Origin: Isoetes taiwanensis
Lineage: Eukaryota > Streptophyta > Lycopodiopsida > Isoetales > Isoetaceae
Direction: 5' to 3'
NCBI GenBank assembly: GCA_021234155.1
Contig: JAJEKV010000033.1
Coordinates: 4,693,454 to 4,757,453, forward strand
Length of the DNA: 64,000 bases
The first letter of the stretch is position 1, and each line of letters begins with the position of its first letter. Shown here piece by piece: positions 12,180-24,748 of the stretch. The notes beneath the pieces were generated by a model. That model had not been told where the DNA came from. It did no database searches and saw only the letters and a program-made list of their open reading frames with translations. The position numbers and the translations under genes were made by a program.

Positions 12180-15100
12180 AGGGCAATCAACAAGTCAATC
12201 ATGTTCAAATTGACGGAGGTAGCGCGTAAATCTCATCACGGATAAACTCCGCAAAACAAATGGGCATCAAACAACTCTATCGCGGCCCCATATGACATCA
12301 AATTGGCCAATGGCCATATCACAAGACCTCAAGGCCCACGCCTCTTCACATCAACATTGGTGATCTCGCATTCCCCTTGAATTTGGTGTTTGGAAGGCTG
12401 AGAAGATCCGTGTGATTATGAAATGTTGGTCGGTAGACCTTTTCTCCGCCAAGCCAAGAGTATCCATTATCGGGCCACGGATCGCTTAGTCATCACAGAT
12501 GGTCACCTCAATGCCACCATGGACTTGGAAAGTAAAATCATTTCCGCCGACAATGCCGAACCCTCTCCGATTACCGATTCTCGAGGACGCCTTAATATCT
12601 ATCGTTCAGCTCCACCGCGAAGTCCCTCCGCACATCCTACCCCAATATGCCGATCCTTGGGGAGAAATGACTTTGATCGTGACCGCCGTATGGGTCGCTT
12701 TGCTTGACCCTTACCCGCTCCTTGCAATCGAATCCAACGTGTTGATCACTTTTCGATGTTGAACCTCCCCGCCAGCTCCTCAGATGTACACGCCGCCATG
12801 AACCAACCTCTCTTGATGAAACTCAAGAACCTTTTTTTTCACCACGCAGAGTGCCACGATCCCGTTATGCTTCAACCTCCTCGCCATATTGTCCAGACAC
12901 GGAAGTTATCCCCCATATTCGTGACTCAAGTCGAGATTGTGGACGAGGGCAACAATCACCGTCCAATTGCCGCGAAATCTTCCGCCACCCTATCGTAATG
13001 TATCGCCACGCCTTCAAAAAGTTCAAACACATTTTCGCCCGAGCTACAGAGATCTTCTGGGATCAACAAAACCTTGGGGAACTCACCATTCCTACCAAGT
13101 CCGATGCACGCCCAAAGATAGCAACGACAAGACGGGCCAACCCCACTACCGCGGATCGCCCAAGGCGTAAATTGACAAACTCCTTGCCGCAGTTTGATCT
13201 ATGAGGTCAAACATTCTCAATGGGTGAGCCCCATCGCCATTGCACTCAAACACAATGGTAAGATCCGCTTTGCGGGACTACCGAAAACTCAATCAGCCAC
13301 GGAGCGATCATTTTCCACTTCCCTTCACGCACTGTGTTCTCGAAGAGGTTGTCGGACATGAGATGTACCCTTCATGGATGGTTTTTCCGCTACAATCGAT
13401 CTCAATCAAAGAATCTGATCAACTCAAGACTACTTTCACCACCCCGCGGGCACTTTTGCCTACAAGGTGGTTCCTTTTGATTATCAAACTCTCCATCAAC
13501 GCTTTCAACGCATCATGCTTCTCGCCTTTCATGATTTTATGAAGGAAAATCCCTTCTTGCAAATTTTTCAAGATGACTTCTCTCGCCAGCCCATGGCTGA
13601 CCATTTGATAAATTGAACTCGCTCTTTCGTAATGTGATGAGTCCCAAGATTAGTCTCAATCCCCAGAAATGCACCTTTTAGGCCACTTCGTGTGTTTTGT
13701 TAGACATGTGGTCAAGAAAGGTGTATCACCACGATCCTCGCCAAAATCACCGTGGTGCTCAAGGCTCAAGCACCACCCAATATCAAGGAAACACGCTTTT
13801 TCTTGGGTAAGGTCAATTATTACTCCACTTTCATTCCCCGACTCGCAGCCATTGCGCATCCCATTCATAAACTCATCGGTGATGAATCCACCTGGCTTGG
13901 AATTCCCAGCGGATGCCGCTTCCAACAGCTTGAAGCTTTTGCTTACTCAGCCCCGGTTTGTTCCTCCTCAATGGGACAAGCCCTTTCATGTTCATGTCGA
14001 TGTCTCTACTTTGCTATTGAGCCGTTCTTTCTCAAGAATATGATACGCATTAATCGACAAACCAAAACCGATACCAAACCGGAACTCAATTCTCGCTGAA
14101 CGCAACTACTTCGCCACGAGCGCCAAAGCCTTGGGTTTAATTTTCTCGCATCCAACGCCTCACACTATCTTTTAAGGGCCGATCAAATTTTTGTTGACCA
14201 CCGTGCACTTTTTATTTGATCAACAAATCCACGCCCACGGGCCGCATTGCTCGTTGGTCCTCCTTCGCAGAATTTGCACCTTTTGAAATTGTTCACAAGG
14301 CCGCAAATCTCATGTTGTCCCGGATTATCTTTCACGCATCCACACGATGATCCCTCCACCGAGTCTCGACGCCTTTCCCCGACGCCAACTCTTTTCTCGT
14401 CACGGAACACCTCATTGGTTCCATGACTTTCGCCAGCAAGATCCTCACAGAGCTCTTCCACCGAGGACGCCACGCCTTCCCAAACCAAGCCGACAATCCC
14501 GCCGACATCAATTTCTCCGCGAGGTCCGCGGACTACACCATGGTTGCGCACCATCTTTACAAAAAGGGTAAGGATACCATCCTTCGACGCCGTGTTCTCC
14601 CTCATGAGGTCCCAGATATTGTTCGAGAAGCCCATGAAGGGCTCTTGCAGGTCATTTTCATGGTGACACCACGACACGCAAAAATCCTTCTTGCTGGTTA
14701 TTTTTTGGCCCACGCTTCAAAGACGCCACGCCCACGCCAAGACGCAGATGCTTGCCACCGCGGTGGGACGCCCACGCCCGCGGACGCCTTTCCCTTGACG
14801 CCGGCCGCCACGCCACTTCCCTTCAAAGAAATGGGGAATGGATTTTGTGGGACCCATCGATTCCCCCCGCGCACGGCACACCCGCGTTCGCTACATTCTC
14901 GTTCTCACCGACCACGCTTACCAAATGGGCGGAAGCTTGCGCACTTCCGCATAACACCGCAGCCAAAGACAACCAAGGTCATCTATCAACAAATCATCAC
15001 GCGATTCGGCCGCCCCACCTGAGCTGGTCGTTGATCGTGGTGTCCATTTTATCAATCATACCATCAAGGAGCCGACGGATTATCTCCCGATACATCATCA

Positions 15101-15690
15101 CAAGAGCACACCTTACTATCCTCAAGGGAATGGTTTGGCGTAAAGCACCAACAAAACTCGGGTCACAATTCTCAAGAAAATTTGTGACGCCGCGCGACCG
15201 ACCGGGCAAAACAAACTTCCTACCGCTTTTGGGCTTACAATACTTGTTTCAAAATAGCTACCGGTCACACTCTTTCAAATTGGTTTATGGTCAAGAAGCT
15301 TTCATGCCTTTTGAGTACATTCTCCCAACTCTCCGCTTTCAACTCGCACGCCATAATCCGCCACGCGTGACTCAAAGAAAGGGTTTATCAATTGGAACAA
15401 ATTGGATGAACTTAGGCGTGATGCTTATGTTCGTGTTCTTCATGGACAACGGTTGCGTAAAAATCATTGCATGACAAAAGACTTAAGACAAAAACATTCA
15501 AAGAAGGAGATTTGGTTCTTCTTTATGATTCTCGCACAAAAATTTTCCCAAGCTAACGCTTCATGGCTTGGCCCTTATCAAATTGTTCAAGTGGTGCAAC
15601 CAAGCCGCTTTCAAACTAGCTGAATTAGATGGAACTCCATTACCTACACCGTTAATGGCTTTCACCAAAACATTTCATACCATATAAAGT
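12180..15690 (+). pseudogene. pol: pol region of copy B
   Basis: The protease DGGS is at 12212-12223 and the flap MLVGRPFLRQ near 12420-12450. RT covers about 13180-13600 with the active site FQDD at 13566-13577. RNase H covers about 13980-14340, integrase about 14380-15340, and the GPY module near 15565. Integrase contains the zinc-binding H...C segment and LTDHA. Frameshifts separate nearly all blocks. Confidence 0.87.
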
Positions 15691-16670
15691 GAAAATCAAC
15701 AACCTGGATGTCGCCCGCATACAAACACAAAACAGATAGTGACTAAACCAAAGGGTATTTATATTATAGGTGGAATTTTTTACAAAATGTGGGCACACCC
15801 CAAATATTTCCGCTTATGGGCACTGCCCTATATACAAAAAAAAAAAACGGCTCGAGCCCCATCTACTACGTCCTAAGAAGAAAACCCTCTACTCCGGTTC
15901 TGAGCAGAGGTGATACGCAGGATGTGGTACCAGCTTGTGCTCGTGGTCCCAAATAAGAAAAAGTAATCACCTCCATCCCGCTGGTGGGGGATCGGCATGC
16001 TCAGCCATGCCGCACACCACCCGCCCATAGCAATGCCACGCATTGTGGCACCGCCAGAGGTCCGTGACAACCCATTTTGCACGAATCCACCCGTGCAGCT
16101 TGATCTGATAGTGCATTTGTCATGCAAACCAGCAGCCACATACCGAAAGCCATCTGATGTTCGCTTCACTCCCGTTCGCCTTTATATAGCCAACCGAGGA
16201 ACTCCCTTTGTCGACGCGGACCAATCAAAAAATTCGCCAACGTGGTTGCAATGCAAGGTCAAGTTTCTAAATGAGAATCTTTTCTCCCGCCGCATATCTA
16301 GCCATGGTACCTTCCGGACACCTTCGCTTTAATGATATCCCACTTCAAGTTGCCAAAGATTAAATGCCATTCCTTCTTTTCATACCCGCCGAACATTAAT
16401 GTGTGTCCTTTGGCCACCTATCACATCCCATCATTCTCTCACCGCCATCTCCACCGCTCATTGCTTCTCTTTGTTGTTCGGGACTTAGCCAAATTTTTGC
16501 CTCTCAATCCCCCTTGGCATCTTTCGACACTGCACCATCAATGGCCATAGCCTCCATCATCCATTTGCGCCTCTAAACCTTTTCGCGCTCTCTCAACCTT
16601 TCGCCTTTCAGCCCTCCGCTTTCCTCCGCTTCTCCCGCCTTTGCATCACCGTTTTTCTCAAGCTCTTGCC
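15691..16670. other. Spacer between pol and 3' ORF in copy B
   Basis: This is equivalent to 5601-6596. The minus strand carries ATTGG (16221-16225), CTATATAAA (about 16181-16189) and an ATG (16153-16151). No sense gene is recognised. Confidence 0.45.
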
Positions 16671-19626
16671 ATGGTCGCCCCTAAAATTTCCTACACTTCA
16701 AGCTATCGCTTCCTGTGGAACCGACTTTTTCGAAGTCAAGATCTTTCTTGACGCTTCACTTTCCGTGGAAGCCCTTGTTGGTCCGGAATCGTGGAAGTCG
16801 AGAACGCCGTAAGCTTTTACTTAATTTTCACAAATGGAACTTCCGCCCAAATCCAGCACTCAGCTTGAAGCAGCTTCATCGCCACATCGCAAACAGCCCG
16901 AAATGGATACACTACAAAGTCGTCGATGGCACCACCATTTCACCGACTCCAAAGACCTAATTTCGAGGTATTCCATATCCCTTTGCAAACCCCTTGTTTA
17001 TCTTGGTCCGCCATACGATCTAGATGTCACCGAAGTTTGGTGCCTCCCCGCTATCACGCAAACGCATCGCCGACAACAATATTGACAAGCCCCATGAAAC
17101 TTTTGTTAAGTTTTTGTATGCTAGTTCCTTTGGGTATTCTATCAAGAACACCCATATCAATAAGCCTTTCTATAATATAGTGGTCACCGCTACCGCCCAA
17201 CCACCACATTGATTGGCCCCAATTGTTGTTCTACCGCCTTCCCAAGAAGTTGACCGCCTTCGGCTGCCCCTTCTATCTCTCGGCGCTTCGTGGAGGCCAT
17301 CTTCAAGCCATCATTCGCCATTATTTTCCTCCCACACCTCCTCATTCTCATGATTCCACCTCAACAGCCCCTTCCTTCGGGACCAAAATCAAGTCGGCAC
17401 TTCACGCCTCTTCTTCTTTCTTCTTCCTCGTCATGTCAAAATAACACTCACATGTCACCGCCTCCTCCTCCTCTACGTAAAACAAAGCACTCCAGCTCAC
17501 ACCATGTCTCACAAGCATCCCAAACAAGGCAACAAGAAGGCTCCACCACCACAAAGACCTCGCAAATTTTGTATCAAGATCGCCAGGATGTTCAAGCCGC
17601 CGCTTCCTCAAGTTACAAGAATCCCAAGAAGCTTCATGCATGGGGTTCACAACGCCCCGAGGCCTCCACGACGCTGTTCACCGTGGACCTTCAAGCCGCT
17701 ACCACGCAAGTGCATACTGAGACCCAGCTTTCAAGACAAGCACGGTCTTTTACAGTGCCCGAAGATCTCCCAGTGCTGCCCAAACTCAGATTACTCAATT
17801 TTGCCGATCACAGTACAATTGCGCACCACCATTCAAGAATTATTGAGCAGTCAAGGCACGAGACTCTTTTTTGGTTGCCAAAGATAAAGATATTGCCAAA
17901 CCAAACTCAAGAACTCTCTAATTACAACACTCAAGCACAAGACCTTTACAAATACAAGGGACGCCAAATTGCCTCTCTTTGACCTCTCACCACATCTCCA
18001 AGATCAAATTTTACCGAGGTTCGTAAAACGTAAAATTTTTGATGACGCCGAGATTGCCGTGGCTTCGACTCAATGCCCCCGGGCAATCCTCCTCACATAT
18101 CACGACTTCTCGTGAACGGGTCCGCGGACTGGGCCACGCTTTCTCTTAGAAAAGGACAACCGATCCGCGGACCTAGCTACGCCTAGTTATTCAAATTACC
18201 GATGAGGCTCGTAACCAAACTTGACGGCTATGTTACCATAACTAGCAACCCGCCTCGCTGACATCCCCGCGGCCTTCCAGCTTATCCGATTATGTGGTTG
18301 CCCGACGCCACCTCTTTCTTCCGGAAATGGCATGGGGCCGATGGTCCTGTTGATGTTCCCCGCAAGACCGGCAGATTTCTTCTGATCCGCCGTATTCCTC
18401 TTCATTGAAGACAAAGGTCTATTCTCAAGCTCTTTTAGTCTTTGATCTCATTCACTATGACGATCCGTGATTTCATCACCTTCCGAAGTTGTTCACCAAC
18501 GGCATACATTTTCCATGATTTCTATCCGGCCGATACACGTGACAAATTTCGAGATGGGCCACACCGTAACTTTCGTGGTGATCCCACACTTCAATGGTTG
18601 CTTTTGATAACAACCCCTATCCGGGTTGATCATGATCGCACCCATGCTCTTCATCAAGAATACATGCCCGAAGCTTGCTCATCATTTGCCTCTCGGGTAA
18701 GCCGAAGTGCCGCAACAGATAAGGAAGTATCCGGGACATCCCGAGGATCTTCTTTTGCACAAGTTTATATGCAAAGACTCGCCGTTACAATCAATCAAGC
18801 TGGTTTTCCTCGATAGCAAGACAGCCCCCACGGGTTGGGATAGCCCTCCTCAGAACTCTCACCCCCTCGCTCGCTTGGGGACCATTGGTGCAAAGCTCTT
18901 TGATCCGCCCTTGTCCGTGAATTCGTGGAGCAGGCTCAAGAGCTCCACCACCACGCATGGTCCCTCTCCCTATGCTTCTCGGGTGTCCCTCCACGCCCCT
19001 GTGTTCCTAACCTCTCGACATGCTTCCCCTTTGGGACCAAGGTCATGGATGGCCATGCCGGATGGACTCCCACCAGATCTCGACGATCTCCTGCGGGGAT
19101 CCTCGCTTTGTTCGGCCGCAATTGGGAGGATGGTGCCACCCTTGATAACACTACCAATTGATCTATATTGCCAATGAGCTGGTTGGCAACGCCACCGCCG
19201 ATGCTCTTCATGGTCTTGACACCTTCTTGCACGCCGCCACCTCACCGTGATCCTTCACCCACCGCCAAGCCGGTTTCTCGCGGTCGCTTCTCAAATGTAT
19301 CCCGTCCGCCTCTTTAAATCGGCAGGCCCCATCTTTTCATCGCAATCCCAATGCCGGCTGCTGCTTTGGCCTCCGTGACCGCCCCCCTCATGGAGTGCCG
19401 CTTGTTTCCTTCAAGCCCACGCCTTTGAAGACATGGTGCGCCTCATTTTCCTTCATTGACGCCGATCCCGCCTTTGGGCTCAACACTCCTCCCGCTTCAA
19501 ATACGCCAGATCTCATTGGCACTTACCATAATGGCGCCTCGCTTCACCCCCGTGAGGATCACTTTCGCATTGATGGCTTCCCCTTCTTCAAACACTTCCT
19601 CCTTTTCTTCATCCCGAAAGTGTCGC
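16671..19626 (+). pseudogene. Post-pol ORF (env position) of copy B, frameshifted
   Basis: It starts with CCATGG at 16670 (MVAPKIS...), matching copies A, C and D. The block NTHINKPFYN near 17150 and the IDWPQ block near 17210 belong to the N-terminal part. A polar Ser/His linker (17390-17560) precedes the coiled-coil region (17570-18230). The C-terminal part includes AYIFHDFYPADTRDKF near 18510. Function unknown. It ends close to the purine tract GGGGGGAG before the 3' LTR. Confidence 0.62.
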
Positions 19627-19636
19627 TTGGGGGGAG

Positions 19637-19978
19637 TGTTAGTCCCTGCGGCCTCCCGGTACAGACTATCCATGCATACGACGGACTGTGTCAAGAACAA
19701 GGATCCACAAATACCACGGGTCAGCCATCAAAGGCTCGCCAGAAGACTGGGTACCACTTCACGCAGCCAAAGCCTCAAGGCCCTGTCAACAAGGGGCGCC
19801 GCTGCATAAGTGATGGGTCACACCGCCACCGCCAAACCAAGTGATTCTAGGCACTTCAAGAGGCACCACCAAAGATTCCTCAGAAATCAGGCCTCCTTCC
19901 GTGAGTCGCACCGGAGATCAGCCGAGTGTTCATATTGGGCCAAAGGCCATTGTACTATATATATGAGTAGAGCTAGCA
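19637..19978 (+). repeat. 5' part of copy B 3' LTR
   Basis: It starts TGTTAGTCC after GGGGGGAG and ends at TAGCA (19974-19978), about 15-20 bases after the LTR TATA box. The next base starts element N. The missing second half has the same breakpoint as the minus-strand LTR piece ending at 45327, which also ends in TAGCA when read on its own strand. Confidence 0.85.
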
Positions 19979-21188
19979 TGTTTGATTCTGGCATGTACCG
20001 CAGCAAAGAAGAAATTCATGACTGCCGGATGCTACAAGGCTGCCATGCTCATGATCACAAAACAAGAACAAGACAAAGAAAAATGTACAAAGAATGAAGG
20101 AAACGTGAGCTAATGAGGCTCTCCAAATTTGAGATAAAACCTGAGTACACTGATATAGATAGACAATTACGAGATCAGTTTGCATCAGAGTCAGCCAGCT
20201 AAGAAAAAATTGACCTTAAAGGAGTTGTGTGACATGGCAGATGATTTTATTCAAGAAGTGGAAAGCTCAAAGAAAAGGGAAGCTATTTGGGCACAAATTT
20301 TCACAAGAGAATTCATGCAGATGCATTTAATGTTTGAGTTCATATTCAACACCCATTTCAGTATGTCAGAAAGGCAACTCTCAAAGTATAGGAGTTATAC
20401 TATAGCCACAAGCTCCTTACATGCATTTACATGGTACCCCCGCCGCTACTCATGGGAAAGGAAAGCTTAAGTACACCGATATTACAGTAATGATCGCGGG
20501 CAAAATAGCTACACACATGGTTCCACAGATGACTTTTACACACACTACAATCGCTGGTTTGACGTAAATCTGACCGGCCATAAAAATCCTCCCTTGCCCG
20601 ATGAACCTCGCTTGTTTTCCTTTGTCATATTCCCGTTTCACCGAAGGTGATCAATACCATGATTTTTATGACTCAGTTAAGGATCATGGATAGTATTATT
20701 GTTTGCTTTTGCAGGAAAAGAGGACCTTCAGCTCTTCAGAAGACTCGACTGCTTATTTTTTGCAGACTTGGAGATCATTCTCTATTTTGACTATTGAAAC
20801 TATTGACTATCTTCATATTTTTGGATACTATGTACTACATTATCATGGTTGTCAGATTTTCATTAGATGCTCAACCTAGATGAGTATCTTGTTATCTCCA
20901 TAGCCCCGCTTCATTGCAGCTTTGGTGTATGGAATGTATGGCTTTATCTAATTAATGAAAAAATCTACCCTTACTCTCAAAAAAAAAAAAAAAAAAAAAA
21001 CCCGAGTACAAATGAAGAGGTTCTGGGCCTAATATAGTGTAGACCGCAAATCTGAGCCGCATCTAACTAAATCTAATCCCTACACTTATGTTAACCTAAT
21101 CATGCCAAGTGTCACCGCCACCATCGACATTCTAACATGTGCATGCACCTAACATGTGTATGCACAATGTTAACCACTCTGGTTAATG
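19979..21188 (+). repeat. 5' LTR of N, interrupted by retroposon R
   Basis: It starts TGTTTGATTCTGG and ends near TTAACCACTCTGGTTAA. Removing 20149-21009 restores a sequence collinear with 23291-23626. Confidence 0.65.
20149..21000 (+). mobile_element. Retroposon R with poly(A) tail
   Basis: A block of about 830 bp ends in 22 consecutive A residues (20979-21000). It is flanked by the near-perfect direct repeat AAAACC(T/C)GAGTAC at 20136-20148 and 20997-21009, the signature of target-primed reverse transcription. N's other LTR has the unoccupied site. Inside is an open stretch at 20180-20470 coding about 90 residues (KKKLTLKELCDMADDF and so on) that I do not recognise. The 3' end (AATTAATGAAAAAATCTACC before the tail) looks LINE-like. 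It could be a 5'-truncated LINE or a processed transcript. Confidence 0.7.
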
Positions 21189-23290
21189 ATCGCTTCCCCT
21201 AAAAGTTTTTAGCACAAAAATATGTACAGACTTTTATAAGAGAAGTCCGACAATTACAACATGGTGCCAAAAATTTAGGGGTGTAAATGATGGTAATGGT
21301 TGGGTGGTGTCGCCGAAAAATATCTTCATGAATGCGTCAATGATGAATAAGATCTGAATGAATGTCGATGTATAACATAGATCTTGGAAAAGACCATCCC
21401 CTTATATCATGGGTAAGTCACATTTAAAATAATTGCCCAAAATTTCACGTAAAAAAGAAGGAAGGGGGTCTTTAAAAGGTAAACACCAAAAAAGCCTCTC
21501 CCAATATCAGCCATAAAGTTTGAGCATAAAAATTGCTGGAGCGTGAATGTTGCGTGCGTGACATGAGCTTGAGCGTGAGGATGGCTCGTCGGCGTGAGCG
21601 TGTAATCAGGCGTGAAGCAAGTGTGGAGCGTGGACATAAACAAAGCGCGGCCTCCGGAGCGCGGCATCATAAGGCGGGGGCAAGAAGAGCGGGCAAGCCA
21701 TGAAGTAGCGCGGGTCTTTGAAACAAAGCGTGGTTTTGGGAAATTGAGCGGGTTTTGCAAAAAGAGAGCGCGGCATTGACCGTGGAGGAGTAGCCGGGCC
21801 GCGGCTGCCGTGGATGGTTATCAGCCAAAAAAAGTAGCGGGATCAAAATTGAGCTGGGTCAACACGCGAGCGGCATGGACAGAGCGCGGGGCCACCGTGG
21901 ACCAAGTTATCAACCCAAAGAGGCGAAGCCCTAAAGTTATGGTAAACCCTAAACGGCCGCTTAAAGTTCTCGCCAAAATGTGTGGTCACGCCACAATTTC
22001 TCATGCTAAAGATAGATAGAAAGAAGGGGATCCCCGTATGGGGCCAAATTGAGAGTCGCTAGCCTAACCATTTGATTGCATAAAGCGGTACCGTGATCTT
22101 GCTATTTCGAAGAAATTATGGCCACCGAGATACGCAGAGGGCAAAGCCGATTTTTCCGTATTAGATAAGGATTCCCTCGTGTTTGATGCGCATGTAAGGA
22201 CTCTACTCAAAATCTGCTTGAAAGATGTTCGGATTTCTCCTTCTAGCCGTGACTGATGAAAGATTTTTGTTGTTTGCAGATGAGGTAGACCCAAGAGTGT
22301 AATAAATTCGACCGGAGGCTTCGAAAGTTTCTTCACAGGTGGCCTGCTTGAAGACGTCTCTGCAAACGGATGGAGGCTAGCCACAGGGCGGCTGGCCCTC
22401 TTATAAGAACAGGTATGCTTGAAAGTCTTGAAAGAGCAGCATGTGTGCAAGAAGAGGGACTGCCGCTGCTTCAGCTTTGCAGGATGTAGGGGAGCCTGAG
22501 AGATGATTCTGATGCTTGCTTGAAGACTGTGCTGCACGCTTGGGGGCTAGCCACAGTGCTGGTGGCCCTCTGTAAGAAATCAAGAAGAAGGTAGACGAAC
22601 AGCTGGTGAAAAATCATATTTGCTTGAATCTGGCCAACTCTGCTGTTTTCTGCGGTAATGTATAAGCTCAAGAAACTTCTGGAACTTTTGTATTTGCAGG
22701 AGCAGAAGAAAACCTTGAAACACAGCAGCCAGGAATTTGAACATATGGGCTCAAAGGGGCTAGCCGAAAGGCCGCCCTCCTCAGAATTAAACCGAAGAAG
22801 AAAGGATAGAATTTTTTTTTTTGTGCAAAAAGCACCTAACTGGATAAACCGAGAGAAAAACAGAGGATGAGAGAAAAACAGAGGATGAAAAAAAAATCAT
22901 GATATTTTAACAATTTTTCAAAGAAATAGAAGAGAAAAGAGGATCAAACCGCTGATTTTTCTAAGATCTTGCGAGAGGAGTGTTGTCACCACCCGTAAAT
23001 CCCGAAATCGCAAACTGTGGCTTGCCGCGACTTGAAAAAACAGAGTCTTGAGAATAGATTTACTTAAATTAAATTTGATCACCGGCGTAATCATCACCGT
23101 GGTGGAAAACAAACGCCCCAAGCCGATACACAAATCGACTTTGGTTGGGCAAACTAAGGAAACCTAAACAGGGAAGAATAGTATACAAGAAGTCGCCAAA
23201 ACGGGAAAAAAATTGGAGCAAAGAAGACAACAAAGAAACAAAGAAGGGAGAAGAAAGTGATCACGAGCCAACCCTAATAACGGCTTCCAA
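21189..23290 (+). other. Internal region of N, no recognised gene
   Basis: It is about 2.1 kb long, GC-rich at 21540-21950 and purine-rich near 22800-22920. Three imperfect copies of a GGCTAGCC...GGCCCTC block lie at about 22372-22405, 22537-22575 and 22751-22785. An 18-bp tandem duplication (AGAGAAAAACAGAGGATG) lies near 22851-22886. A 157-codon open frame on the minus strand (22064-22537) shows no known domain. I see no clear primer site or adjacent purine tract. Confidence 0.45.
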
Positions 23291-23626
23291 TGTTTGATTT
23301 TGGCATGCACCTCCGCAGCAGCAGCAGTCCATGACCCACCGGATGCTACAAGGCTGCCATGCTCATGATCACAAAACAAGAACAAGACAAAGAAAAAATG
23401 TACAAAGAATGAAGGAAACGTGAGCTAATGAGGCTCTCCAAATTTGAGATAAAACCCGAAAACAAATGAAGAGGCTCCCGGCCTAATATAGTGTAGACCG
23501 CAAATCTGAGCCGTACATCTAACTAAATCTAATCCCTACACTTATGTTAACCTAATCATGCCAAGTGTCAGTCTGCCACCACTGACACCTAACATGTGCA
23601 TGCACCTAACATGTGCATGCACAATG
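23291..23626 (+). repeat. 3' LTR of N, truncated by insertion of D
   Basis: It begins TGTTTGATTTTGGCATGC and ends CACAATG, followed directly by TGTTTGGGG, the reversed end of a gypsy LTR. The final CAATG (23622-23626) is one half of the target duplication of D. The matching CATTG is at 45349-45353. Confidence 0.7.
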
Positions 23627-24121
23627 TGTTTGGGGTTCTGGTTCGAACTCCGCAAGATAACCGCGGAGGACCCTTGATCTAACAGAGAATCCGAGACTAT
23701 GTCACGCCGGGATTTGCAAGAAAAGAACAAGAAGAAGAAAACAGAACAAAAGAGAACAATGAGAGGAAAATGATAAGCTTCCTTGATATCAATGATGAAC
23801 ATACATGAGCTCTCGCAATCGAGAGGAGACTGAAGAGAGACAAGACTCAAAACTCATCTAAAACTCATGTGCTAGCTCTACTCATATATATAGTACAATG
23901 GCCTTTTGGGCCTGTTTCCATAGACATCTCCCCACCCATTCCTGCCGACTGAAGGAGGCCCGACGTGAATGTTGGCGGTGCCTCTTGAAGTGCTCTAGAA
24001 TCACGCCGACGACACATTAATGTGCTGGGGATTCGTCATCACTGTCAAGGGCGCTTGGTAGCGCACTGTGCTTTGACTACGTGGTCTGGCCGCTTGGTCT
24101 TCGGCCGGGCTTTGACGATCA
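23627..24121 (-). repeat. Copy D 3' LTR, distal ~495 bp
   Basis: Read on the minus strand this is an LTR ending CCCCAAACA at 23627. It lacks the first ~90 bp, which lie at 35101-35189 beyond copy C. Near the break it reads ACGAT (24115-24119), and the other half starts ACGAC, consistent with the target duplication of C. Confidence 0.8.
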
Positions 24122-24703
24122 AGTAGTCCCGGTGGCCTCCCCGGTACAGACTATTCATGCATACGCATGCACTGTGTCAAGTTCAAGATCCTCGGGCCAC
24201 CAGTCACTGGGTCAGCTATCAAAGGCTCGCCAGAAGACCAAGCAGCAGACCACGCAGCCAAAGTTTATCAAGAGGCCGGCCGCATAAGTGACGCCCGCCA
24301 TCTCATGGCCGGGCCACAAGATGATTCTAGGCACTTCAAGAGGCACCGCCCACATTCCTCGCAGAATCGCCTCCTTCCGTGAGCTCGGCACCGGTGATCA
24401 CCGAGTGTGTCTATATTGGGCCCAAGGCCATTGTAATTATATATATGACTAGAGCTCGCATACGAGTTCTAGATGAGTTTTGAGTCTTGTCTCCTTTTCT
24501 CAGCTTTTTTTCTATTGGGAGCTCATGTATGTTCATCATTGATATCAAGGAAGCTTATCATTTTCCCTCTCATTTGTTCCCCTTTTTTTTCTTCTTCTTT
24601 CTTGCAAATCCCACAAGGATATAGTCCCCTGACTCTCCCCTGTTAGATCCACGGTCCTCACAGGGGCTGCCTTCCAGGAGTTCCCCAACCTGCACCCCAA
24701 ACA
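24122..24703 (+). repeat. 5' LTR of copy C
   Basis: The first bases are eroded (AGTAGTCCC for TGTTAGTCCC), and it ends CACCCCAAACA. Its TATA box is near 24439. A GC-rich stretch rather than a clean primer site follows. The equivalent of the tRNA-Asp-like site of D is read here as CCGCCGCCGCCGCCGG. Confidence 0.85.
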
Positions 24704-24748
24704 CCGCCGCCGCCGCCGGTCCGATTCCATCCTACTTTCTTCGCCGCC

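Larger units (their letters stand above)
10124..19978 (+). mobile_element. Ty3/gypsy copy B, tandem with A, leader deleted, 3' LTR split
   Basis: This is the same family and orientation as A. After the shared LTR the sequence jumps straight to a point matching copy C near 25000, so the primer-binding site, the leader and the first ~90 gag codons (about 290 bp) are missing. The 3' LTR starts at 19637 and stops at 19978 in TAGCA, where element N begins. The LTR remainder corresponds to the tail of the LTR near 45690-45944, now beyond nested D and C. B therefore cannot have been transposed in its present form and depended on A's LTR-LTR tandem. Confidence 0.85.
19979..23626 (+). mobile_element. 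Non-autonomous LTR element N nested in B's LTR
   Basis: Two direct copies of one sequence, 19979-20148 plus 21010-21188 (split by retroposon R) and 23291-23626, bracket about 2.1 kb. Both begin TGTTTGATT and share long blocks such as CTAATGAGGCTCTCCAAATT and the repeated AACATGTGCATGCAC. The 3' copy stops at CAATG, where D is inserted. Its last ~21 bases are found inverted at 45328-45348, ending ...GGTTAACA. The complete LTR is therefore about 357 bp, with TGTT/AACA ends. The 5-bp target duplication is TAGCA. No retroviral protein domain is visible inside, so N resembles a LARD/TRIM-like non-autonomous element. Confidence 0.7.

Noticed and set aside
22064-22537. 157-codon frame on the minus strand inside element N
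   Set aside because: Composition and lack of motifs suggest chance. It crosses two of the GGCTAGCC repeat blocks and has no family resemblance.
24704-24719. CCG trinucleotide run after the LTR of copy C as an expanded microsatellite
   Set aside because: Aligned to D it corresponds to CTGTCGCCGCTGCCGG. The run is better explained by CTG-to-CCG changes or miscalls at the primer site.
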